64,000 bases of DNA from contig NZ_SRRT01000011.1 in the NCBI RefSeq assembly GCF_004784475.1, forward strand, positions 82,796 to 146,795, in the 5' to 3' direction. The position numbers and the translations under genes are program-made. Positions within the stretch are counted from its first letter, which is position 1; each line of letters opens with the position of its first letter. Shown here piece by piece: positions 8,861 to 16,920 of the stretch. The notes under the pieces are model-generated. The model was not told the DNA's origin and made no database searches. It worked only from the letters and a program-made list of their open reading frames with translations. This stretch comes from Streptomyces bauhiniae (lineage in GTDB: Bacteria; Actinomycetota; Actinomycetes; Streptomycetales; Streptomycetaceae).

Positions 8861-8932
8861 AGGCCGTGGCGGGAATCGAACCCGCGTAACTCGCTTTGCA
8901 GGCGAGTCCCTGAGCCACTCGGGCACACGGCC
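8861..8932 (-). tRNA. tRNA-Cys (GCA)
   Basis: On the minus strand the sequence folds as a cloverleaf: acceptor GGCCGTG with CACGGCC, D arm CCC/GGG, anticodon stem CTCGC/GCGAG around loop CTGCAAA (anticodon GCA after the invariant T), and T arm GCGGG-TTCGATT-CCCGC. Discriminator base is T (U). CCA is not encoded. It decodes UGC/UGU. Confidence 0.96.
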
Positions 8933-9109
8933 GTGTGCTGTGGAATGAACGTAGGGCGGGGTGGGGGAGGGGAGCAAGGGCGGGCGAGGGGGTGCAATGT
9001 GACTGCCATGTGGCGTTCACAGGGGGTGGGGGGACTACGGCGAAGGTCGTAGGGCGGGTAGGGCTTCCGACAGGGGTCAACCTGGGATACGGGCCTTACT
9101 CTGGCCCCT

Positions 9110-10513
9110 ATGGCCGCCCTTGATTCTTCCGACAGTGTTGTCGCCGACCTAGCTCGCCACGAGGAGGGCGGGGTGTTGGGGCGGGTGCATCGGGCGCTCA
9201 GTGTGGGGATTGTTTCCGTTGTGCTGCTGATCGCCTTCGAGACGACTGCCATCGGGACCGTGATGCCCGTCGCGGCGCGGGAGCTGGACGGGGTTTCGTT
9301 GTACGCGTTCGCGTTCTCCGGGTACTTCACCACCAGCCTCACCGGGATGGTGCTCGCCGGGCAGTGGGCGGACCGACGGGGGCCGCTCGCGGCGCTGGCC
9401 ACCGGGATCGGGGCGTTCGCGGGTGGGCTCGTGGTGTCCGGGACCGCGCAGGTGATGTGGGTGTTCATCCTGGGGCGGGCGGTGCAGGGGTTCGGCGGCG
9501 GGCTGGTGATCGTCGCGGTGTACGTGGTCGTCGGCCGGGCCTACCCCAAGCGGCTGCGGCCCGCGATCATGGCGGGGTTCGCCGCCGCGTGGGTCGTGCC
9601 CTCCATCGTCGGGCCGCTCGCCTCCGGTGCCGTCGCGGAACACCTGGGGTGGCGGTGGGTGTTCCTGGGCATCCCGCTGCTCGTACTGCTTCCGCTGGGT
9701 CTCGCCCTCCCGCAGATCCGGCGCCGGGCCGGCGGGCCCGTGGACCACGACGCCGGTACCCCCGCCTTCGACCGGCGCCGCATCCGGCTGGCGCTCGCCG
9801 TCTCGCTGGGCGCCGGGCTCGTGCAGTACGCGGCGCAGGATCTACGGCCGCTCTCGCTGGTGCCCGGCGTTCTCGGCGCCGCCCTGCTGGTGCCGGCCGT
9901 GCTGCGGCTGCTGCCGAAGGGGACGTACCGGGCGGTACGCGGGCTGCCGTCGGTCGTGCTGCTGCGCGGGCTGTCGGCGGGGTCGTTCATCGCGGCGGAG
10001 TCCTTCGTACCGCTGATGCTCGTCACCCAGCGGGGGCTGTCGCCGACGCTCGCCGGGTTCTCGCTGGCGGCGGGCGGGCTGACGTGGGCGGCGGCGTCGT
10101 GGGTGCAGTCGCGGGACCGGATGGAGCCGTACCGGGAGCGGCTGATGACGTTCGGGATGGTGCTGGTGGCCGCCGCCATCGCCGTCGCGCCCGCGGTGCT
10201 CGTACCCGCCGTGCCGGTGTGGACCGTGGCGGTCGCGTGGGGGTTCGGGTGCTTCGGGATGGGCCTGGTGATCTCCTCCACCAGCGTCCTCCTGCTCAAG
10301 CTCTCCGCCCCCTCCGAGGCCGGCGCCAACTCCGCCGCCCTCCAGATCTCCGACGCCCTCTCCAACGTCGTCCTCCTCGCCACAGCGGGCGCGGCCTTCG
10401 CGGCCCTGGGCTCCACAGGCGCCGAAGCCTTCGCGGCGGTCTTCCTGCCGATGGCGGCAGTCGCGGTGGTGGGGGCATGGGTGACGACGCGGCTGCGGGC
10501 GTCGGCGGGATAG
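9110..10513 (+). CDS. MFS transporter, drug:H+ antiporter-like
   Basis: 467-residue integral membrane protein of the major facilitator superfamily, probably with 14 transmembrane helices. After ~35 cytosolic residues the first helix begins at VGIVSVVLLIAFETTAIG. Motif A between helices 2 and 3 reads GQWADRRGPL, and a motif-C-like stretch SIVGPLASGAVAEHLGWRWVFLG follows, both characteristic of drug efflux families. The ATG at 9110 has no strong SD. It stands alone between tRNA-Cys and a toxin-antitoxin pair. Substrate is unknown; export of a small toxic compound is the usual guess for this subfamily. Confidence 0.88.
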   Translation: MAALDSSDSVVADLARHEEGGVLGRVHRALSVGIVSVVLLIAFETTAIGTVMPVAARELDGVSLYAFAFSGYFTTSLTGMVLAGQWADRRGPLAALATGIGAFAGGLVVSGTAQVMWVFILGRAVQGFGGGLVIVAVYVVVGRAYPKRLRPAIMAGFAAAWVVPSIVGPLASGAVAEHLGWRWVFLGIPLLVLLPLGLALPQIRRRAGGPVDHDAGTPAFDRRRIRLALAVSLGAGLVQYAAQDLRPLSLVPGVLGAALLVPAVLRLLPKGTYRAVRGLPSVVLLRGLSAGSFIAAESFVPLMLVTQRGLSPTLAGFSLAAGGLTWAAASWVQSRDRMEPYRERLMTFGMVLVAAAIAVAPAVLVPAVPVWTVAVAWGFGCFGMGLVISSTSVLLLKLSAPSEAGANSAALQISDALSNVVLLATAGAAFAALGSTGAEAFAAVFLPMAAVAVVGAWVTTRLRASAG

Positions 10514-10548
10514 GTGGTACCACTTAGGCCCCACCTCAGTGGTACCGT
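10514..10548 (+). promoter_or_regulatory. operator-like palindromes before RHH/Doc pair
   Basis: GTGGTACCAC at 10514-10523 is a perfect palindrome and a second GTGGTACC copy follows at 10539-10546, 25 bases further on. They end 7 bases before the antitoxin ATG. Paired short palindromes at this place fit autoregulation by the ribbon-helix-helix antitoxin. Confidence 0.6.
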
Positions 10549-10554
10549 TTTGGT

Positions 10555-10755
10555 ATGGCTATGAACCTGCGTCTCCGTGACGACCAGACGGAAGCCCTGA
10601 AGCTGCGCGCGGAAGAGGAGGGAGTCAGCATGCACGCCATACTTCTGAGGGCCGTGGACGACTACCTGGCGCGGACGGCGCACGAGGCGCTGGTCCGCAA
10701 GGCGGCGAAGGAGCAGACCGCCAAGTGGGCCGAGCTGCTGGAGCGGCTCAAGTGA
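10555..10755 (+). CDS. ribbon-helix-helix antitoxin of Doc toxin
   Basis: 66-residue protein starting LRLRDDQTEALKLRAEEEG, a compact Arc/CopG-type DNA-binding fold, followed by a charged helix ending AKWAELLERLK. It immediately precedes and overlaps a Doc toxin gene, so its job is toxin neutralisation and self-repression at the GTGGTACC repeats just upstream. There is no clear SD: the ATG at 10555, or the one at 10561, may start a leaderless or short-leader transcript. This is a CopG-type partner where Phd is the textbook antitoxin for Doc. Confidence 0.82.
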   Translation: MAMNLRLRDDQTEALKLRAEEEGVSMHAILLRAVDDYLARTAHEALVRKAAKEQTAKWAELLERLK

Positions 10756-11141
10756 CGTGTGTTTACCTGTCCGCCGAGGACATCCTGTCCATCGCCGGGC
10801 ACGCCGTCGACGACCAGGATGTCGTCGTTCGGGACGTGGGACTGCTGGAGTCTGCCGTGCACCGGCCTTCGGCCTCAATGTTCGGGCAGGAGGCGTACAC
10901 GGACCTGTTCGACAAGGCGGCTGCGCTCCTGCAGTCTTTGGCGATCAACCACCCCTTCATCGACGGTAACAAGCGCACGGCGTGGGTGTCCTGCATGGTC
11001 TTCCTGGCCATGAACGGCCGGCAGCTGCGGGCGGACATCGACGCCGGTGAGCGGCTCGTGATCGCTGTCGCGACCGGGAGCATGGACGAGATCAAGGCCA
11101 TCGCGGAGGCCCTGCGCGACTTGGCCGGACCCCCACTGTGA
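10752..11141 (+). CDS. doc: Doc-family toxin (Fic fold)
   Basis: 129-residue Fic/Doc protein. The active-site motif HPFIDGNKRTA matches the Doc consensus HxFx(D/N)xNKR, used by phage P1 Doc to phosphorylate EF-Tu and block translation. The order of helices and length are those of stand-alone Doc toxins. GTG start at 10752 overlaps the antitoxin stop (GTGA). The complete motif suggests an active toxin, so the pair is probably functional. EF-Tu as target is from the family, not shown here. Confidence 0.9.
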   Translation: MTCVYLSAEDILSIAGHAVDDQDVVVRDVGLLESAVHRPSASMFGQEAYTDLFDKAAALLQSLAINHPFIDGNKRTAWVSCMVFLAMNGRQLRADIDAGERLVIAVATGSMDEIKAIAEALRDLAGPPL

Positions 11142-11262
11142 CCTCAGTCCCACCCGCCCCGCCCCCCGCCCCGTCCGAGCACGGCGCAGCCGGTCGCGCC
11201 GGTAGGGTGGCCCGGTTGTCATACGTAGCCGAGTTGCCCCTGCGTACCCACCCCCGGAGACC

Positions 11263-13056
11263 GTGACTACCACCGCCGCTTCCGCCTCGAACCATCTGTC
11301 CCCCGCCTTTCCCGGCCGGGCCCCCTGGGGCACCGCCAGCAAGCTGCGTGCCTGGCAGCAGGGGGCGATGGACAAGTACATCCAGGAGCAGCCGCGTGAC
11401 TTCCTCGCCGTCGCCACCCCCGGCGCCGGCAAGACGACCTTCGCGCTGACGCTGGCCTCCTGGCTGCTGCACCATCACGTCGTGCAGCAGGTGACCGTCG
11501 TCGCGCCGACCGAGCACCTGAAGAAGCAGTGGGCGGAGGCGGCGGCCCGGATAGGGATCAAGCTGGACCCGGAGTACAGCGCGGGACCCGTCGGCAAGGA
11601 CTACCACGGCGTCGCGGTCACCTACGCCGGTGTCGGCGTACGCCCGATGCTGCACCGCAACCGCTCCGAGCAGCGCAAGACGCTGGTGATCCTGGACGAG
11701 ATCCACCACGCCGGTGACTCCAAGTCCTGGGGCGAGGCGTGTCTGGAGGCGTTCGAGCCCGCGACCCGGCGCCTGGCGCTGACCGGTACGCCGTTCCGCT
11801 CGGACACCAACCCGATCCCCTTCGTCACGTACGAGGAGGGCAACGACGGCATCCGGCGCTCCTCCGCCGACTACACCTACGGCTACGGCAACGCGCTCGC
11901 CGACCACGTCGTGCGCCCCGTCATCTTCCTCAGCTACAGCGGCCAGATGCGCTGGCGCACCAAGGCGGGCGACGAGATCGCCGCCCGGCTCGGCGAGCCG
12001 ATGACCAAGGACGCGGTCAGCCAGGCGTGGCGCACCGCGCTCGACCCGCGCGGCGAGTGGATGCCCAGCGTGCTGCGCGCCGCCGACCAGCGGCTCACCG
12101 AGGTCAGGAAGGCCATCCCGGACGCCGGCGCGCTCGTCATCGCCTCCGACCAGGACTCCGCCCGCGCCTACGCCAAGCTGATCCGCGAGCTGACCGGCAC
12201 CAAGGCCACCCTCGTCCTCTCCGACGACGCGGGCGCCTCGAAGCGCATCGACGACTTCAGCGCGAGCAACGACCGCTGGATGGTCGCCGTCCGCATGGTG
12301 TCCGAGGGCGTCGACGTGCCCCGCCTCGCCGTCGGCGTCTATGCCACCACCATCTCCACCCCGCTGTTCTTCGCCCAGGCCGTCGGCCGTTTCGTACGGT
12401 CCCGGCGGCGCGGCGAGACCGCGTCCGTGTTCCTGCCGACCGTCCCCGACCTGCTGACCTTCGCCAACGAGATGGAGAAGGAGCGGGACCACGCCCTCGA
12501 CAAGCCGAAGAAGCAGGGCGAGGAGGACCCGTACGCCGAGTCCGAGAAGGAGATGGAGGAGGCGAACCGGCAGGAGGACGAGGACACCGGCGAGCAGGAG
12601 CAGTTCTCCTTCGAGGCGCTGGAGTCCGAGGCCGTCTTCGACCGCGTCCTCTACGACGGCGCCGAGTTCGGCATGCAGGCCCACCCCGGCAGCGAGGAGG
12701 AGCAGGACTACCTCGGCATCCCCGGACTGCTGGAGCCCGAGCAGGTGCAGTTGCTGCTGCAGAAGCGGCAGGCCCGGCAGATCGCGCACAGCAAGAAGCG
12801 GCCGGACACCGAGGCCGACCTGCTGGAGCTGCCCGCCGAGCGGCGCCCGGTGGTCAGCCACAAGGAGATGATGGAGCTGCGCAAGCAGCTCAACACCATG
12901 GTCAGCGCCTACGTCCACCAGAGCGGCAAGCCGCACGGGGTGATCCACACCGAGCTGCGCCGGGTCTGCGGCGGACCGGCGAGCGCCGAGGCGACCGCCG
13001 GCCAGCTCAAGCAGCGCATCGCCAAGATGGGGGAGTGGGCGACCCGGATGCGCTGA
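11263..13056 (+). CDS. SF2 DEAD/DEAH-type helicase
   Basis: 597-residue superfamily 2 helicase or translocase. Walker A is TPGAGKTTFALTLA, Walker B is LVILDEIHHAGD (a DEIH box), motif III is LTGTPFRSD, and motif VI reads QAVGRFVRSRRRGE after SEGVDVPRL. Between the motor and the C-terminus is a Glu-rich linker (EEDPYAESEKEMEEANRQ). The C-terminal ~100 residues are of unknown fold. GTG at 11263 was chosen because the conserved sequence starts soon after it. I do not see nuclease or methylase domains or a partner gene, so a repair or nucleic-acid remodelling role is more likely than restriction. Confidence 0.88.
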   Translation: MTTTAASASNHLSPAFPGRAPWGTASKLRAWQQGAMDKYIQEQPRDFLAVATPGAGKTTFALTLASWLLHHHVVQQVTVVAPTEHLKKQWAEAAARIGIKLDPEYSAGPVGKDYHGVAVTYAGVGVRPMLHRNRSEQRKTLVILDEIHHAGDSKSWGEACLEAFEPATRRLALTGTPFRSDTNPIPFVTYEEGNDGIRRSSADYTYGYGNALADHVVRPVIFLSYSGQMRWRTKAGDEIAARLGEPMTKDAVSQAWRTALDPRGEWMPSVLRAADQRLTEVRKAIPDAGALVIASDQDSARAYAKLIRELTGTKATLVLSDDAGASKRIDDFSASNDRWMVAVRMVSEGVDVPRLAVGVYATTISTPLFFAQAVGRFVRSRRRGETASVFLPTVPDLLTFANEMEKERDHALDKPKKQGEEDPYAESEKEMEEANRQEDEDTGEQEQFSFEALESEAVFDRVLYDGAEFGMQAHPGSEEEQDYLGIPGLLEPEQVQLLLQKRQARQIAHSKKRPDTEADLLELPAERRPVVSHKEMMELRKQLNTMVSAYVHQSGKPHGVIHTELRRVCGGPASAEATAGQLKQRIAKMGEWATRMR

Positions 13057-13334
13057 GGCGCGCGCCGGGGCGTATGCGGACGAACACTGGCAGGCCGGAA
13101 CGGGCCCTGACCGGATTCTGGACCGAGTCTTCCGCTGAGCGGACCGGCTCGCTACTGTCCCGCTACGCACACGCCCCGTGGCAGCGCCGCCGCGGAGCGC
13201 AGCCGTGAAGCGACGGGTCCGACAGCCGCCGGGCCGTCCTGCCGATCGGCGGCCTCTGATACGCGTCGCCGACGGGGCTCGGTGACGCGCGCCGCTCGGA
13301 GGGCGCCGACCTCACCGCAGAAGGAGGGGGCGTC

Positions 13335-13976
13335 GTGACCGCGGAGACCTCCCAGACGCTCGACCGGGGACTGCGCGTCCTCAAGCTGCTCGCCGACACG
13401 GACCACGGCCTGACCGTCACCGAGCTGTCCGGCAGGCTCGGGGTGAACCGGACGGTGGTGTACCGGTTGCTGGCCACGCTGGAGCAGCACGCGCTCGTCC
13501 GCCGCGACCTCGGCGGCCGCGCCCGCGTCGGGCTGGGCGTCCTGCGGCTCGGCCGCCAGGTGCATCCGCTGGTACGCGAGGCGGCGCTGCCCGCGCTGCG
13601 CTCGCTGGCCGAGGACATCGGCGCCACGGCCCATCTGACCCTGGTCGACGGTACGGAGGCGCTCGCCGTCGCCGTGGTCGAGCCGACCTGGACCGACTAC
13701 CACGTCGCCTACCGCGCGGGCTTCCGTCACCCCCTGGAACGCGGCGCCGCCGGCAAGGCCATCCTGGCCGCCCGCCACTCCCCGGCCCCCGACCCTGGCT
13801 ACATCCTCACCCACGGCGAACTCGAAGCGGGTGCCAGCGGCGCCGCCGCCCCCCTCCTGGGCGTCACGGGCGTGGAGGGCAGCGTAGGCGTGATCATGCT
13901 GACCGACGCGGTCCCGGAACGGGTGGGCCGCCGGGTGATGGAGGCGGCGCGGGAGGTCGCGGACGCGCTGAGGTAG
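13335..13976 (+). CDS. IclR-family transcriptional regulator
   Basis: 213-residue regulator with an N-terminal winged helix (LDRGLRVLKLLADTDHGLTVTELSGRLGVNRTVVYRLLATLEQH, shown by its spacing and the NRTVVYRLL recognition helix) and a C-terminal GAF-like effector domain (GATAHLTLVDGTEALAVAVVE). The GTG start at 13335 follows AAGGAGGGGG at 13321. Slightly short relative to the usual ~250 residues: the last part of the effector domain appears compact. It is monocistronic and no metabolic operon adjoins it, so its target is unknown. Confidence 0.87.
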   Translation: MTAETSQTLDRGLRVLKLLADTDHGLTVTELSGRLGVNRTVVYRLLATLEQHALVRRDLGGRARVGLGVLRLGRQVHPLVREAALPALRSLAEDIGATAHLTLVDGTEALAVAVVEPTWTDYHVAYRAGFRHPLERGAAGKAILAARHSPAPDPGYILTHGELEAGASGAAAPLLGVTGVEGSVGVIMLTDAVPERVGRRVMEAAREVADALR

Positions 13977-14324
13977 GCCGTACGGGCGGTGCTGATGCCG
14001 GGAGGCGGGACGCGTGACCGGCCCTCGCCGGACGGGGGCCCGCCGGGGTGCGGCGCTTCCGCCCACTGCCCCGGCAGGCGGTGGCCGACGCGGACTTCGA
14101 CCGGCGTCGGACCGGTGCTCGCCGGGCAGCCGCGCACCCCTTTGCCACGCGGCCATCGCGCGGGACGGCCACCGCCTGCTGCCCGCCTTCGGGGCAGTGC
14201 CGCGTCGTCCCGGCCGATCGGGAGGGGTTGTATCGCCGTCCACCCTCGGCCGCGCAGCTCCGCCCCCGCTCACCCAGCCCGTCCCGCCCCCGGCCGGAGA
14301 CCCCTCGCGCGTTAGATTTACTCC
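13977..14324 (+). other. intergenic region, no gene seen
   Basis: 348 bases between the IclR regulator and the Lon-like protease. Several frames are open by chance because of high GC, but none has an SD, family-like sequence or consistent codon bias. TTAGAT about 12 bases before the ATG at 14325 could be a -10 element. Confidence 0.5.
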
Positions 14325-15116
14325 GTGCTCTCACGTCTCTCGCGTTCCCGGATCATCGCCCTGTGCTCCCTGCCCGTCGTGGGGCTGGTGGCCGTCGCGG
14401 TGTTCGCGCCGTTGCCGTTCTCGGTGGCTCAGCCGGGGATGACGGCGAATGTGCTGGGGAAGAACGACGGGACGCCGGTGATCACGGTGGCCGGGGCGCA
14501 GACGCGGAAGACCTCGGGCGAGCTGCGGATGACGACCATCGAGGCCACCTCGCCGGGTACGCGGGTGTCCCTCGGGCAGGTGGTCGACAACTGGTTCCGC
14601 AGCGACCGCGCGGTGATGCCGTACGACGCGGTGTACCCGACCGGGGACACCATCAAGGAGATCGAGAAGCACAACACGGCCCAGATGCGGCAGTCGCAGG
14701 ACGCGGCGACCACCGCGGCGCTGGACCACCTGAGCAAGGACCCCGGCGACGTGAAGGTCACCCTGCGCCTCGCCGACGTCGGCGGCCCCAGCGCGGGCCT
14801 GCTGTTCAGCCTCGGCATCATCGACAAGCTGAACGGCGACGGCAGCGGCGGCGACCTCACCGGCGGCCGGACCATCGCCGGTACCGGCACGATCGACGCG
14901 GACGGCAAGGTCGGCGCGGTCGGCGGGGTGGCCCTGAAGACGCAGGCCGCCCGGCGCGACGGCGCCACCGTCTTCCTGGTGCCGAAGGCGGAGTGCGCCG
15001 ACGCCCACACCAACCTCCCCAAGGGCCTGCGCCTGATCCCGGTCACCACCCTCGACGGCGCCGTGGACTCCCTGGTCGCCCTGGAGAAGGGCACCGGGAA
15101 GATCCCGAGCTGCTAG
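14325..15116 (+). CDS. membrane-anchored Lon-like (S16) protease domain protein
   Basis: 263-residue protein with an N-terminal hydrophobic helix (IIALCSLPVVGLVAVAVFA, residues 10-28) that should anchor it with the rest outside. The C-terminal ~120 residues are a Lon proteolytic domain. The catalytic Ser is in VGGPSAGLLFSLGI and the Lys in VGGVALKTQAA. Related YlbL/Lon-like proteins carry a PDZ domain between anchor and protease; here that region is short and I cannot recognise a PDZ. No ATPase domain is present, so it would act without unfolding power. The TAG stop overlaps the stop of the convergent AsnC regulator in a CTAG. Confidence 0.85.
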   Translation: MLSRLSRSRIIALCSLPVVGLVAVAVFAPLPFSVAQPGMTANVLGKNDGTPVITVAGAQTRKTSGELRMTTIEATSPGTRVSLGQVVDNWFRSDRAVMPYDAVYPTGDTIKEIEKHNTAQMRQSQDAATTAALDHLSKDPGDVKVTLRLADVGGPSAGLLFSLGIIDKLNGDGSGGDLTGGRTIAGTGTIDADGKVGAVGGVALKTQAARRDGATVFLVPKAECADAHTNLPKGLRLIPVTTLDGAVDSLVALEKGTGKIPSC

Positions 15117-15595
15117 TCCCCCTCGAAAAACTCCCCCGCCGCCTGCTCCACCAGCGGGATGATCCGCAGCGGCACCGGGTTCTCCATCACGATCGCCGTG
15201 GACGCCCGCACGATGCCGTCGAAGCCCACCACCCGGTCGATGACCCGCTGCAGATCGGCGTTGGAGCGGGCCACCAGCCGGCACAGCATGTCCCCGGTGC
15301 CGGTCGTGGTGAGCAGCTCCAGCACCTCCGGCACCCCGTCCAGATACGCCCGTACGTCCGCCCCCTGCCCCTGCCGGATCTGCAGCGTGGCGAACGCGGT
15401 CACCGGATAGCCGAGCGCCGCGGGGTCCACCTGCGGCCCGAACCCCCGGATCACCCCGCGCGAGCGCAGCCGGTCCAGCCGGGCCTGGGCGGTGCCGCGC
15501 GCCACCCCCAGCCGCCGGGACATCTCCAGCACCCCGATCCTCGGCTCCTCGGCCAGCAGCACGATGATCTGCCCGTCCAGCCGATCGATCGCCAC
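15113..15595 (-). CDS. Lrp/AsnC-family regulator divergent from hppD
   Basis: 160-residue Lrp/AsnC protein: N-terminal helix-turn-helix (RIGVLEMSRRLGVARGTAQARLDRLRSRG, judged by spacing and the GTAQARLD recognition helix) and a C-terminal RAM effector domain (TGTGDMLCRLVAR). It is divergent from 4-hydroxyphenylpyruvate dioxygenase with 123 bases between the starts. In S. coelicolor an AsnC-type regulator beside hppD controls tyrosine catabolism, so the same role is likely here with a tyrosine-pathway compound as effector. The stop codon overlaps that of the convergent Lon-like gene. Confidence 0.88.
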   Translation of the reverse strand: MAIDRLDGQIIVLLAEEPRIGVLEMSRRLGVARGTAQARLDRLRSRGVIRGFGPQVDPAALGYPVTAFATLQIRQGQGADVRAYLDGVPEVLELLTTTGTGDMLCRLVARSNADLQRVIDRVVGFDGIVRASTAIVMENPVPLRIIPLVEQAAGEFFEGD

Positions 15596-15718
15596 GACGT
15601 CCTCCCCGGATGGTCATCCTGTACAGAAAGCCCGCCGGTACCGCCGTAAGGCTGAACAGAGTGACCAGCGATTACGCGAACTATTGCGCACCTTGCAGAG
15701 CGGGGCCACCCTTCGAAC

Positions 15719-16864
15719 ATGACGCAGACCACTCAGCACACTCCCGACACCGCCCGGCAGGCCGACCCCTTCCCGGTCAAGGGAATGGACGCGGTCGTCT
15801 TCGCCGTGGGCAACGCCAAGCAGGCCGCGCACTACTACTCCAGCGCCTTCGGCATGCGCCTGGTCGCCTACTCCGGCCCGGAGAACGGCAGCCGCGAGAC
15901 GGCGAGTTACGTCCTGGAGAACGGCGCCGCCCGGTTCGTGTTCACCTCGGTGATCCGCCCCGCCACCCCCTGGGGCGAGTTCCTCGACCGGCACGTCACC
16001 GAGCACGGCGACGGCGTCGTGGACCTCGCCATCGAGGTCCCGGACGCCCGCGCCGCGTTCGCCCACGCCGTCGAGCACGGCGCCCGCCCCCTCACCGAGC
16101 CGCACGAGGTGAAGGACGAGCACGGCACCGTCGTCCTGGCCGCCATCGCCACCTACGGCGAGACCCGGCACACCCTGGTCGAGCGCTCCGGCTACGACGG
16201 CCCGTACCTCCCCGGCTTCGAGGCCGCCGCCCCGATCGTCGAGCCGCCCGCCCGCCGCACCTTCCAGGCCATCGACCACTGCGTGGGCAACGTCGAACTC
16301 GGCAAGATGGACGAGTGGGTGGCGTTCTACAACAACGTCCTCGGCTTCACGAACATGAAGGAGTTCGTGGGCGACGACATCGCCACCGAGTACAGCGCGC
16401 TGATGTCCAAGGTCGTCGCGGACGGCACCCTGAAGGTGAAGTTCCCGCTCAACGAGCCCGCCGTCGCCAAGAAGAAGTCCCAGATCGACGAGTACCTGGA
16501 GTTCTACGGCGGCCCCGGCGTCCAGCACATCGCGCTGGCCACCAATGACATCGTGCAGACCGTACGCACCATGCGCGCGGCCGGCGTCCAGTTCCTCGAC
16601 ACCCCGGACTCCTACTACGACACCCTCGGCGAGTGGGTCGGCGACACCCGGGTGCCGATCGAGACGCTGCGCGAGATGAAGATCCTCGCCGACCGCGACG
16701 AGGACGGCTATCTGCTGCAGATCTTCACCAAGCCGGTCCAGGACCGGCCGACGGTGTTCTTCGAACTCATCGAGCGCCACGGCTCGATGGGCTTCGGCAA
16801 GGGCAACTTCAAGGCCCTCTTCGAGGCCATCGAGCGGGAGCAGGAGAAGCGGGGCAACCTGTAA
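15719..16864 (+). CDS. hppD: 4-hydroxyphenylpyruvate dioxygenase
   Basis: Fe(II) dioxygenase that converts 4-hydroxyphenylpyruvate to homogentisate in tyrosine breakdown, also the source of ochronotic pigment in streptomycetes. The two VOC halves are visible. The iron ligands fall in the second: His in FQAIDHCVGN, His in GPGVQHIALATND, and Glu in TVFFELIERHG, with EDGYLLQIFTKPVQDRPT between. Length of 381 residues matches characterised Streptomyces HPPD. It is probably monocistronic, with a strong hairpin 18 bases after its stop, and regulated by the divergent AsnC-type protein. Confidence 0.96.
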   Translation: MTQTTQHTPDTARQADPFPVKGMDAVVFAVGNAKQAAHYYSSAFGMRLVAYSGPENGSRETASYVLENGAARFVFTSVIRPATPWGEFLDRHVTEHGDGVVDLAIEVPDARAAFAHAVEHGARPLTEPHEVKDEHGTVVLAAIATYGETRHTLVERSGYDGPYLPGFEAAAPIVEPPARRTFQAIDHCVGNVELGKMDEWVAFYNNVLGFTNMKEFVGDDIATEYSALMSKVVADGTLKVKFPLNEPAVAKKKSQIDEYLEFYGGPGVQHIALATNDIVQTVRTMRAAGVQFLDTPDSYYDTLGEWVGDTRVPIETLREMKILADRDEDGYLLQIFTKPVQDRPTVFFELIERHGSMGFGKGNFKALFEAIEREQEKRGNL

Positions 16865-16881
16865 CCCGGCTCCCCACAGAC

Positions 16882-16920
16882 TGAGTTGGGGGCGCGAGGA
16901 GCGGTCGCGCCCCCAACTCA
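16882..16920 (+). terminator. bidirectional hairpin after hppD
   Basis: Perfect 16-bp stem, TGAGTTGGGGGCGCGA (16882-16897) with TCGCGCCCCCAACTCA (16905-16920), 7-base loop. It lies between convergent genes and includes the stop codon of the TPR gene on the minus strand. Confidence 0.8.

Noticed and set aside
13799..14334. Minus-strand open frames in the IclR-Lon gap
   Set aside because: They overlap each other, are Arg/Pro-rich, and have no start signals or recognisable domains.
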